Shown here in pieces: positions 30,413 to 37,525 of a stretch of 37,525 bases of DNA. The notes under the pieces are model-generated. The model was not told the origin of the DNA. It searched no databases and saw nothing but the letters and a program-made list of their open reading frames with translations. The number at the start of each line of letters is the position of its first letter. Within the stretch, counting starts at the first letter, position 1. A program made the translations under genes and the position numbers. The stretch is from JAXGTO01 sp040774885 (lineage in GTDB: Bacteria > Actinomycetota > Coriobacteriia > Coriobacteriales > Eggerthellaceae): assembly GCA_040774885.1 (NCBI GenBank), contig JAXGTO010000025.1:1-37525 (forward strand), written 5' to 3'.

Positions 30413-33234
30413 CAGGCCCTCTTCCGTTTGGGGCAGACGGCCACGGGGCACCATTCGCATACCGCATCGCTCAGCGGGTCGGGATGCACATCGCCTTTGG
30501 CCAACGCCTGCATCTTCTGGGCCACCAGATCCTCGCTCTCGTCGATCAGCTGGGCGAATGTTCGGATATCGGCGAAGGGGGCGCGGCAGCGGTCGCGTTT
30601 GGCATCCGTTTCGAAGGGAATATCTCCCAGGTCGAGCACGTCGCCGTCCCAAGCACCCGCGAACGACTGGGTGAGCGGGTTGAGGTACAGCGCGGCTACC
30701 ACAGGGATTCCCATCGTGCGCTGTATGGCCTGCGCATATACCAGAGCCTGCATTTTGCGGGGCAGCGCGAACGATTCGGGCTTATCGTCGTGAAGGAGGT
30801 AGTCGGGGTTCAGCGACGTCTTGTAGTCGATCACTACGGCCAAGTTGCGGTCCCGATCGATGTCGATGCGGTCTATCTTTCCCACAAGGTTGCCTCCGGC
30901 GTAACGTATCGGCGCGGTTTCGCCATAGCTCCACTCGAAATACGTCGGGGTGAACGTCGGCAGCATTCGTGCTTCTACATCCAGGTACGCAACGAGTTTT
31001 TCAAGCAGCCCATCGCGCGTTTTTGCTTCCCAAGCATTGGCGGGCACGTAACGCGTGCTTCTGCTGTTGGGAGCGATTTCGAACTGATAGGCGGCTTCTT
31101 TGGCAAAAACCGTGCGCAGCAGCGCGCGGGAATCAGCAAGATTATCGGGCGTCACCCTCTCGACCCCCGATGCCTTCAAAGCGCCGTGGAAGCGGTGCAG
31201 CACTTCGTGGACGAACGAGCCCCGTTCCGCCGGTCCGAATCCTTCGTCGGGAATCTTGGCGTAAATGCGCCGCTTGGCAAACCATTGGTAGGGGCATTCC
31301 AGATACGATTCGATGGCAGAAGGCGAAAGGTCCAGGCCCTCGAAGGTGCGACGTGAATACAGGCGCTTTGGCATGACGTACGGGGCCAGATCGGCGCTGA
31401 GGTGGCCCGCCACGGGCGCCGGCACCGAAGTGCCGCGCGGCTCAGGCTGTCCGGTGGCGTTGCGAACCAGAGCTTCTTCGCCGACGGTGCGGGCAAAGGG
31501 TGCCAGGCGACGCGGTGCGCCCAGAAGATCGTCGTAGTCGGAAGCGCCTTCCAAATCTTCGGTGTAGCAGTCCATCATCTCATCGAAGACGGTGGCGGCG
31601 GTGGCGGCTTCGGAGGTTCCCGTGTGCAGGCTTCGTTGCAAAACGATGGCCGATTGCGCGCATTCAAGTGCGCGGGCGAATATAGCGCGGGCATGCGCAA
31701 GCGGATCTTGGGTGCCGGCCGCATCCATCTTCGAGAGCAGCGTTTGCAAAGCGTCTTCGGGCGCTTTGACCGGGTAGGATTCGGCATTCAGCTTGCATGC
31801 GACAAGCGCTTGCGTGCTAGAGGCGGGCAGTGATGCGGCATCGTCCAAGGTCATGAACGCGATGCGCGGGGCTTCACCGGTTGCGCAGCGGATCTTCACC
31901 CGGCCGTTGCCGGTCAGCTCCAGCGCGCGCAGGGCATCGACGCCGACGGCCTCTGCCGCCGCGAACACCGTGCGCAGCGCATCGATGGCCGCAAGCTGGG
32001 TTTGCAGGTAGATGGGCTTCGACGCAAAGCGGCGCAGGGCGAAGGCCTGCAGGCAGTCGAGCGCCGCCGCCAGTTCGCCGCGGGCCCATAAGTCGGGGAC
32101 GCCATGGAGTTCGTCGGCGAATTGGGCGGCGGCATCGTCGAGCACTTCGTTCGCCGTCAACAGTCGGTTGCCTCGGTGATAGAAGTCGTCGCGAAACGCT
32201 TGCTTGCGGGAAACTCCAGCCATGGGATTGAGGGAAAGGTCACCTGCCAGCGCATGGTCTACCGGCTGGGCGGCGGCATCGGCGGCTTGCGCCGTCAATT
32301 CCGAAAGCTGGAGGGCAAGGCGTGCGGCATCGATGCCCAGCAAGGGTTTCGACCCCTGCACGCTGCAGGCGAGGTCCCGGGCGTCCAGCCGGTCGGCAAG
32401 CGCTTCGAACAGAGCGAGCGGGTCGGGGGCGCATACCGTCACGGTCCCGTCGGAAAATTCCTTCGATACGTCTTCGATGACATCGCCGATAAGACGCTCA
32501 TCGGCAGAGGGCCCGGCTGCCAGAGCCAGGCGAATCGCCCCGTGGGGCTGCAGGGGTTCGTCGTCCGCAGTGCGACGATACAGCATTCGAGCCATGACGC
32601 CCAACTCGCCGTCGTCATGCGGGCGTTCCAGCGCCTCATTGCGCAGCACATGCGCGTCGACGGAATCGATGAATTGCCGATGCAGCTTCGGTTGCGCCGC
32701 GCCCGGCGTATCCAAAACCAAGAAGCGGTATCCGCTGAGTGCCGGCAGTTTCAACAGAAGGGGGATCGCCTGGCTTGGTTCGATCAGATCGTTGCGGTCG
32801 AGCTGCGCGCTGTAGGTTTCCAATGTGCGCACCGCCGCGGCTTCGGCGGGGGAAAGCGCCGTGTCTTCGCCTTCGATAAGCGGCAGCGCGGTTTTGGCGG
32901 CGCGCGCCAGCAGTTCCACCGTTCCCGCCCTTTGGGGGAGGCTCGGCTGGTCGCTCAACGCTTTCCATAGCAGCATGCGCCGCAGTGCGTCGTCTATCGG
33001 CTGCCGGCCGTCTCCGTGCAGGTTCCAAAGGTCGGTGATTGCGGCATTCAGGGTGGAAACGGTTGCGCCGAACCCTGCGTTGCGCGCAGCAAGGGCGCGC
33101 CGGGTTTCCATGGCTGCCGGGGCATCGACTACCACCCAGGGTCGTTTGCCGTCGGCCAGCGCTGCACCCACGGCTTGGGCCAAAGCGTCAAGAAGCGCTT
33201 CGGAATGGGGGAATATGGCAGCGGTTTGAGGCAT
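30412..33234 (-). CDS. addB: AddB-type nuclease subunit with Fe-S cluster motif
   Basis: This 940-aa partner of AddA is an inactivated helicase fold ending in a PD-(D/E)XK nuclease. The C-terminal half has LSPSAIESYLECPYQWFAKRRIY, RGSFVHEVLHRFHG, GKIDRIDIDRDRNLAVVIDYKTS (D803, K805) and CEWCPVAVC (C926, C929, C934). Those cysteines plus the upstream C in LECPYQ fit the AddB iron-sulfur staple. The N terminus lacks the Walker A sequence seen in Bacillus AddB. The second of two close ATGs (33234) is chosen because TACAAT ends 7 nt before it, while the first ATG (33243) overlaps that box. Its stop overlaps the addA start. Confidence 0.88.
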   Translation of the reverse strand: MPQTAAIFPHSEALLDALAQAVGAALADGKRPWVVVDAPAAMETRRALAARNAGFGATVSTLNAAITDLWNLHGDGRQPIDDALRRMLLWKALSDQPSLPQRAGTVELLARAAKTALPLIEGEDTALSPAEAAAVRTLETYSAQLDRNDLIEPSQAIPLLLKLPALSGYRFLVLDTPGAAQPKLHRQFIDSVDAHVLRNEALERPHDDGELGVMARMLYRRTADDEPLQPHGAIRLALAAGPSADERLIGDVIEDVSKEFSDGTVTVCAPDPLALFEALADRLDARDLACSVQGSKPLLGIDAARLALQLSELTAQAADAAAQPVDHALAGDLSLNPMAGVSRKQAFRDDFYHRGNRLLTANEVLDDAAAQFADELHGVPDLWARGELAAALDCLQAFALRRFASKPIYLQTQLAAIDALRTVFAAAEAVGVDALRALELTGNGRVKIRCATGEAPRIAFMTLDDAASLPASSTQALVACKLNAESYPVKAPEDALQTLLSKMDAAGTQDPLAHARAIFARALECAQSAIVLQRSLHTGTSEAATAATVFDEMMDCYTEDLEGASDYDDLLGAPRRLAPFARTVGEEALVRNATGQPEPRGTSVPAPVAGHLSADLAPYVMPKRLYSRRTFEGLDLSPSAIESYLECPYQWFAKRRIYAKIPDEGFGPAERGSFVHEVLHRFHGALKASGVERVTPDNLADSRALLRTVFAKEAAYQFEIAPNSRSTRYVPANAWEAKTRDGLLEKLVAYLDVEARMLPTFTPTYFEWSYGETAPIRYAGGNLVGKIDRIDIDRDRNLAVVIDYKTSLNPDYLLHDDKPESFALPRKMQALVYAQAIQRTMGIPVVAALYLNPLTQSFAGAWDGDVLDLGDIPFETDAKRDRCRAPFADIRTFAQLIDESEDLVAQKMQALAKGDVHPDPLSDAVCEWCPVAVCPKRKRA

Positions 33235-33241
33235 GGCATTC

Positions 33242-33247
33242 ATTGTA
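33242..33247 (-). promoter_or_regulatory. -10 box, probable leaderless start of addB
   Basis: On the minus strand, TACAAT (33247-33242), then 7 nt, then the ATG at 33234. There is no ribosome site. The geometry matches the boxes at 14383 and 22312. Upstream, 33248-33530 holds nothing else I can support except a small GGGC-AAAAAA-GCCC hairpin at 33448-33461. Confidence 0.55.
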
Positions 33248-33530
33248 CCCGAGCGCATCGCTGCATGCGGACGCCATTGCGGGGCAAGGAGTGCGAGGTC
33301 TATATCTTTTGCTTGAAGCATCGTCCGATATGTCTGCGTGAGAGGTTTCGCAGCGAGCAAAGGGGCCACTCGTCGCGCTTGTTTCGTTGCGTGATGCAAC
33401 GGCAGGCGTCGCTGTTCGGCGGATTGAATACTCAGCCACCCGTTCTTGGGCAAAAAAGCCCATCTACCGCTTTAGGTATGATGTGACTAATCCCTTTGAA
33501 CCGAAAAATAGGACGAAATCACCCAAATAT

Positions 33531-33733
33531 CACCCTTAGGGGGTGCTGTGCCGGGCTGTTTTCCGTGGCATAGTAAGTTTACGGAATCGCGGATGACCTC
33601 CTCCCTCCCTCAGTTCATCCGCACCGTTGGGAGTCTGTTGAGACTCTCCTTGGCTCCGGGCGCATCCTCCCTCCCTCTCTGATGCCTCGCATCCGCGCCC
33701 GGAGCCCCTCTCTCCTTCGACGCATCGAGGGGC
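33531..33733 (+). ncRNA. Candidate structured RNA: six hairpins, two with C-rich loops
   Basis: Successive stems are: CACCC/GGGTG (33531-33545); TTCCGT/ACGGAA (33561-33586); GCGGATGA/TCATCCGC (33589-33622) with loop CCTCCTCCCTCCCTCAGT; GAGTCT/AGACTC (33631-33646); GGCTCCGGGCGC/GCGCCCGGAGCC (33652-33706), whose loop starts ATCCTCCCTCCCTCTCT and holds a mini-hairpin GATGC-ctc-GCATC; and GCCCCTC/GAGGGGC (33704-33733), which competes with the previous 3' arm. The shared loop motif CCTCCCTCCCTC is complementary to Shine-Dalgarno sequences if the plus strand is the RNA. If the minus strand is transcribed, the loops become GGGAGGGAGG, GGA-rich like CsrA-binding RNAs. A possible plus-strand -10 TATGAT is at 33477-33482, without a -35. 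Strand and extent are uncertain. Confidence 0.5.
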
Positions 33734-33734
33734 T

Positions 33735-35039
33735 TCAGTGCGTAGAGGAAAACGAGTAGCGATTCTTTCCCATTTCCTTGGCTTCATAAAGAGCTTCGTC
33801 GGCGGCGGCATAGAGCTCGTCGTAGTTTCGTTCCTTGCCATCCGAAAGTGCGATTCCCACGCTTACGCCCAATTCCTGGACGCCGGGATCGAAACGGCCT
33901 TTGAGTTCCCTGACTTCGTTCACGAGGCTCGAAGCTTTTTCGCTAACCACTTCGCGCCAGGGTTGGCCGGGCATGAACACGGCGAACTCGTCGCCGCCCA
34001 AACGTCCCAGGATGTCGGTCGACCTGAACAGCCGGCTCATCCGCATGCCCATTTCGCGCAGCAGTTCGTCTCCCTGCACGTGACCCAAGTTGTCGTTAAC
34101 GGCCTTGAAATTGTCCAGATCCAGCATAAGGAAGGCGCCGCCGTCGCTCTTCGACTCGAGCAGCGAAGTAACGTGGCGGACGAATCCGCGACGATTCATC
34201 AGGCCGGTCACCTCGTCGGTGTCGGCAGCTTGGGCATAGGCGCGTTTGAGCTTCTGCTCGCTTTGCAGTTCGCGTTCGAGCTGGCGTTCCACATCGATTT
34301 CGCGCAGCAGCCCGATGATGCGCGTGATGGTGCCTTCGTTGTCGGGAAGGCTTTGGTAGCGCATGCGGAACCAGCGGCTTTGGTTGCCCACCAAATCGAT
34401 GAAGAGATCGATGGTGCCGTTGCTCGGTTGCATTTGGGCGGTTTCAAGCGTGCTCATGAAACTGCCCCAGCCAGCCAGATGCAGCAATTGCCGTTTTTCC
34501 ATGAAGGCGTGGTTGACGCTTTTCGAGCCGTGGCTCGGACGTGAGAGATTCACCATGTTGAGGGTGTCTTCTTTAACGTCGAAGTCGAACAGCACGTCTT
34601 GCGATCCATCTATCACCATTCGGTAGAGCTCCGTCTGACGATTGAGGGTTTCGCGCATTTCCACATGCTGGGTGATGTCGGTGAAAGAAGCGCTGTAGAA
34701 CACGTCGTCGCCATCGTGGAATGCCTGTGCATATACCAGGCACCAGAACTTGCGGCCGTCCAGCGTTTGCGAAGGCAGTTGCCAGCTTTTGCGGTGGCCC
34801 TCGTCTGGGGCCAGTTCACCCAGACGCTCACGCACGGTGGGGATGCACTTTTCCAGCAATTCATCGACGCTGATCGAATCCAGTTCGTCGGCGTCAAGGC
34901 CCAAACCGCGGATCATCTGGCTATTTGCAAACAAGCCGGTCGGCGGGCCGTCTTTTTGCGCCTTGAACAGAGCCATGCCCACAGGCGTGTTCTCCATCAT
35001 GCGACGCATGGCGTCATCAAGTTGTTTCGATAGATTCAT
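33735..35039 (-). CDS. PAS-GGDEF diguanylate cyclase
   Basis: This 434-aa cytosolic enzyme should make cyclic di-GMP from two GTP. The N-terminal two-thirds hold two PAS-like sensor regions, one including ENTPVGMALF (about residues 17-26) and one with LFIDLVGNQSRWFRMRYQSL. These are linked by a helix (ERELQSEQKLKRAYAQ) to the GGDEF domain, which opens DEVTGLMNRRGFVRHV. The active site GGDEF is intact at 348-352. RSTD at 339-342 is exactly five residues upstream, so the product-inhibition I-site is also present. There are no membrane segments. The start at 35039 has a modest GGAAA upstream; a longer frame to 35135 lacks support. The gene ends next to the candidate hairpin RNA and diverges from the AarF gene. 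Confidence 0.93.
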   Translation of the reverse strand: MNLSKQLDDAMRRMMENTPVGMALFKAQKDGPPTGLFANSQMIRGLGLDADELDSISVDELLEKCIPTVRERLGELAPDEGHRKSWQLPSQTLDGRKFWCLVYAQAFHDGDDVFYSASFTDITQHVEMRETLNRQTELYRMVIDGSQDVLFDFDVKEDTLNMVNLSRPSHGSKSVNHAFMEKRQLLHLAGWGSFMSTLETAQMQPSNGTIDLFIDLVGNQSRWFRMRYQSLPDNEGTITRIIGLLREIDVERQLERELQSEQKLKRAYAQAADTDEVTGLMNRRGFVRHVTSLLESKSDGGAFLMLDLDNFKAVNDNLGHVQGDELLREMGMRMSRLFRSTDILGRLGGDEFAVFMPGQPWREVVSEKASSLVNEVRELKGRFDPGVQELGVSVGIALSDGKERNYDELYAAADEALYEAKEMGKNRYSFSSTH

Positions 35040-35126
35040 ATCACGTTTCCAAGCTACGGTACCGTGCACCATTTGCGTGGTGCAACACCCTTGCCGCTTC
35101 CCCGTCTCGGGCGTTCGATGTGCTTG

Positions 35127-35132
35127 ACTATA
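35127..35132 (-). promoter_or_regulatory. -10 box of the diguanylate cyclase gene
   Basis: TATAGT on the minus strand, about 88 nt before the ATG. A weak GAGACA lies 18 nt upstream. The leader holds a GCACCA/TGGTGC hairpin. Confidence 0.4.
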
Positions 35133-35207
35133 CACCCTTATAGTGACTTTGTCTCATTTATGGCTACAATTCGTTTCCATGTTCTGCACTGCGGGGTCCA
35201 ACTGCAA

Positions 35208-35213
35208 TACAAT
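35208..35213 (+). promoter_or_regulatory. -10 box of the AarF-like gene
   Basis: TACAAT lies 30 nt before the ATG at 35244. A second TACAAT is at 35165-35170. No strong -35 accompanies either. Confidence 0.4.
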
Positions 35214-35243
35214 GGGAGCATTCAGGTCGAAGGAAGGATTGGC

Positions 35244-36869
35244 ATGGAAGGCAATGAGGCGCTGCTCGTAGCCAAGGCGCTCAAAAACGGCGCTGCGGAC
35301 AAGACCAGCAGCAAACGGCTCAAGCAGATCATCCACATCCTGTGGGAACACGATCTCTATAAAGGATTCACCCCCGAACGTCTGGTGGCGGCCATGCAGG
35401 AATTGGGTCCCACATTCGTCAAAATCGGTCAGATGATGAGTTCGCGCACCGACATCTTCCCCGAAGCCTATTGCCGCGCTTTCGCCACCTTGCGCAGCAA
35501 TGCCGAGCCCATGAGCTTCGAAGAAGTGGAAGCGCGCCTCAACGAAGAGTACGACGGCGATTACACCAAGGTGTTTCGCCGTGTGAACAAGCGACCGCTG
35601 GGCAGCGCTTCGGTGGCCCAGGTGCACAAGGCCGTGCTGCGCCATGGCGGCGATCTGGTGGCCATCAAAGTGCAGCGTCCCGGGGTCAAGGCGCGGATGA
35701 CCGAGGACATCGAGCTGCTGCGACGGGCCAACGACCTGATGGAAGTCACGGCTGCGCAGATGGGCGAGGGCGGCTTCGACGTGTCCGCCTTCGTCGACGA
35801 GCTGGAGCGCACTGTGCGCGAAGAGATAGATTTCCGCGTCGAGGCTGCAAACCTGCGCGATTTCCGCGCAAACAACGAAGACGAGCCCGAAGTGTCGTCG
35901 CCTGCCGTTTATGACGACCTCACCAGCGAGACCATTCTGGTGATGGAATATGTCGAAGGGCCCGAGATCGGCGAGATCGACAAGCTTAAGGCCCAAGGCG
36001 TCGACTTGCATCATCTGGGCGACATCATCACGCACAACTACATCAAGCAGCTGCTCCATGACGGCCTGTTTCACGCCGATCCGCACCCCGGCAACATCAT
36101 CGTGGTTGAAAACGGCATCGAGTGGATCGACCTTGGCATGGTGGGACGCCTGAGCGAAAACGAGCGCGGGTTGCTGCGCAAGCTCTTCTACGCCGTGGCC
36201 AGCCGCGATGCGCAGGAGCTCAAGAACATCCTTCTTGTTTGGGGACGTGCTACCGGCGAGGTCGATCACGGCAAGCTGCTGCTCGACTTGGATGCCATGA
36301 TCAAACGCTATGCATCCGACAGCATCGTCGACATCGACTTGGTGGCGGCTTTGGGCGACTTGCTGACCCTCATTCGCGGGCAGCATATCTCCATGCCGCC
36401 CAGCTTCACCATGCTGGCGCGTGGCATCATGACTTATGAAGGAACGCTCGAAGCCATCGCGCCCGACCTTTCCATCATAGGGACCATCAACGAGTACCTG
36501 CGCGATACCTTGCTTGATAATCTGGACATCGAAGGCGAGGTGCAGGATACCCTTTTCGGTCTGCGCAAACTTGCGCACAAAGCCGTCAACATCCCCAGCC
36601 AGCTCTCCGACTTGCTCGACATGCTGGCCAAAGGCGAGATGCGCGTGCAAGTAGGCGTACGCGATCTGGAAAAGCCCCTGCAAAAGCTTTCCAGCACCAT
36701 CGATCGCGCCACGTTGGGCATGATCGTGGTCGGGCTCTTCATCGGGTCGTCGCTGCTATGCACCACCACCATGGAGCCGCGCATCCTAGGTGTGCCGATG
36801 ATCGGTTTCTTCGGTTTCTTGGGAGCGTTGTGCCTGTCGATCTACATAGTTTTCAAAGGCCGCCCTTGA
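35244..36869 (+). CDS. ABC1/AarF (UbiB-type) atypical kinase
   Basis: This 541-aa membrane-anchored protein-kinase-like ATPase belongs to a family linked to isoprenoid-quinone synthesis or lipid handling. Family motifs are intact: KxGQ in GPTFVKIGQMMSSRTDIFPE, the Ala-rich-loop equivalent LGSASVAQVHKA, VAIKVQRPGV with the nucleotide-binding lysine, the catalytic HADPHPGNI and the metal-binding IDLGMVG. Two hydrophobic helices close the protein (LGMIVVGLFIGSSLLC and MIGFFGFLGALCLSIYIVF). AAGGAAGGA about 6 nt before the ATG fixes the start. Since these bacteria use menaquinone, a role in menaquinone biology is a guess. No quinone gene is adjacent. Direct repeats begin 15 bp past the stop. Confidence 0.94.
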   Translation: MEGNEALLVAKALKNGAADKTSSKRLKQIIHILWEHDLYKGFTPERLVAAMQELGPTFVKIGQMMSSRTDIFPEAYCRAFATLRSNAEPMSFEEVEARLNEEYDGDYTKVFRRVNKRPLGSASVAQVHKAVLRHGGDLVAIKVQRPGVKARMTEDIELLRRANDLMEVTAAQMGEGGFDVSAFVDELERTVREEIDFRVEAANLRDFRANNEDEPEVSSPAVYDDLTSETILVMEYVEGPEIGEIDKLKAQGVDLHHLGDIITHNYIKQLLHDGLFHADPHPGNIIVVENGIEWIDLGMVGRLSENERGLLRKLFYAVASRDAQELKNILLVWGRATGEVDHGKLLLDLDAMIKRYASDSIVDIDLVAALGDLLTLIRGQHISMPPSFTMLARGIMTYEGTLEAIAPDLSIIGTINEYLRDTLLDNLDIEGEVQDTLFGLRKLAHKAVNIPSQLSDLLDMLAKGEMRVQVGVRDLEKPLQKLSSTIDRATLGMIVVGLFIGSSLLCTTTMEPRILGVPMIGFFGFLGALCLSIYIVFKGRP

Positions 36870-36883
36870 CGCGCTGGTGCACC

Positions 36884-37224
36884 GCAGCTTCACCCTTGCT
36901 TCGCGCGTTCCTGAGCGCCAGTGCGGTGCGGCGCTCAGCCGGGGGAATCTGCGGCGCCCCAGCGCGTCAGGGCCCGCAGCGTCCAGTCGGGCGGGCGCTT
37001 CCACCCTTCCTCCTCGCTTACGCAGCGCCAGTGCGCTGCGCTCGTCGGGTGGGCGGAATCACTCCGCCAGAAGCCCTCAGAGCCATGGGGCCATGCAGCT
37101 TCCCCTTGTTTCGCGCCTTCCGTAGCGCCAGTGCGCTGCGGCGCTCAGCCGGGCGAATCTGCGGCACCCCAGCGCGTCAGGGCCCGCAGCGTCCAGTCGG
37201 GCGGGCGCTTCCACCCTTCCTCCC
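36884..37224. repeat. About 130-bp direct repeat, two copies 210-211 bp apart, plus a degenerate third
   Basis: Copies at 36884-37014 and 37095-37224 share long exact blocks such as CCAGCGCGTCAGGGCCCGCA and a common end CGCTTCCACCCTTCCTCC. The piece between them, 37015-37073, is a diverged partial copy. Copy 1 contains a hairpin TGAGCGCC-N10-GGCGCTCA. No gene is seen. Confidence 0.85.
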
Positions 37225-37261
37225 TGCCTCGTTCTCGCTATCGAACGCGAGGTTTGGAATT

Positions 37262-37313
37262 CGTGCCGTACCTCTCTTTTTATATGAATCCAAGCGAAAA
37301 ACGAAGTATGGCA
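37262..37313. repeat. Imperfect hairpin with TGCC(A/G)TACCTC arm, copy 1
   Basis: GTGCCGTACCTC (37262-37273) can pair with GAAGTATGGCAT (37302-37313), using G-U pairs in RNA. It is clearly related to the perfect hairpin 136 bp downstream. Confidence 0.6.
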
Positions 37314-37397
37314 TCGACGTCTGGGCTCACCGTTTCTGCGAACTGGGCAAACGCAACGGCCGACCAATGCGTTGGTCCGAAATACCTCGCATTTTCG

Positions 37398-37449
37398 TGC
37401 CATACCTCGTTTTTCGTTCGGGTAATTCAAAAAAGCGAGGTATGGCACG
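37398..37449. repeat. Hairpin with 13-bp perfect arms, copy 2
   Basis: GTGCCATACCTCG (37398-37410) and CGAGGTATGGCAC (37437-37449) are exact complements. The stem extends inward as TTTTT/AAAAA past a one-base bulge. Another ATACCTCGCATTTTCG precedes it at 37384-37398. The remaining bases to 37525 show nothing I can name. Confidence 0.75.
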
Positions 37450-37525
37450 ATTCGGCTGTCAATGACGCCGACTAACGTCCAAGGCCTTGATTCGCAAAGG
37501 GGTCCATGGGTTTGCCCCGCATCCG

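Noticed and set aside
28904..30793. 629-aa plus-strand open frame antisense to addA/addB
   Set aside because: Covered by addA and addB with intact motifs; low-complexity composition and no recognisable domain.
33531..33733. RNase P RNA, tmRNA, SRP RNA or 6S RNA
   Set aside because: None of the conserved signatures of these RNAs could be found, and a row of separate hairpins is unlike the single long rod of 6S RNA.
35154..36683. 509-aa minus-strand open frame antisense to the AarF gene
   Set aside because: Mirror frame of a strongly supported kinase-like gene; also runs through that gene's promoter and has no own features.

Overview
The window looks like chromosomal DNA of a high-GC Gram-positive bacterium, most likely class Coriobacteriia, family Eggerthellaceae (gut Actinomycetota). 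The reasons are strong G/C third-position bias, long open frames antisense to the genes, two large Cna-B/pilin-type surface proteins with non-LPXTG sorting signals (STGD, KTGD), a hybrid histidine kinase with two periplasmic solute-binding domains, start codons lying 6-7 nt after a TATAAT-type box, and many short intergenic repeats. This placement is inference from style and content; no database search was possible.

Layout. 1-2057: a 44-bp tandem repeat abutting htpG (Hsp90, minus), whose promoter carries a CIRCE-like HrcA operator. 2307-3418: a small membrane protein and a protein tyrosine phosphatase (plus). 3486-5633: an MFS drug exporter fused to a CBS pair (minus), followed by a 690-bp non-coding stretch with leader hairpins, two terminator-like structures and a 136-bp inverted-repeat element. 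6323-10505 (minus): a MoeA-like protein, a lone barstar-like protein, a TSUP anion exporter and a dicarboxylate/amino-acid symporter. 10679-22156: surface protein 1 (plus), endonuclease IV (minus), hybrid sensor kinase (plus) and giant surface protein 2 (plus). 22324-25679 (plus): ROK sugar kinase and cytoplasmic GH3 beta-glucosidase. 25672-26761: about 1.1 kb without a gene, packed with a 30-bp tandem repeat, a 130-bp element with 29-bp perfect inverted ends, a 66-bp tandem repeat, a terminator-like hairpin and an 18-bp palindrome. 26762-33234 (minus): addB-addA recombination nuclease. 33531-33733: a row of hairpins, two with C-rich loops (candidate ncRNA). 33735-35039: PAS-GGDEF diguanylate cyclase (minus). 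35244-36869: AarF/UbiB-type kinase (plus). 36870-37525: direct repeats and paired hairpins.

How parts may work together. ROK and GH3 overlap closely and should form a glucoside-hydrolysis and sugar-phosphorylation unit. AddB and AddA overlap by one base and form the double-strand-break repair helicase-nuclease. The sensor kinase sits between two adhesin genes and ends 207 bp upstream of the second, which makes control of surface structures or nutrient response an attractive but unproven idea. The most unusual items are the hairpin array beside the diguanylate cyclase, the structured leader of the MFS-CBS gene, the CIRCE site on htpG, the tandem repeats that begin at or just after stop codons, and several inverted-repeat elements that may be chromosome-wide families.
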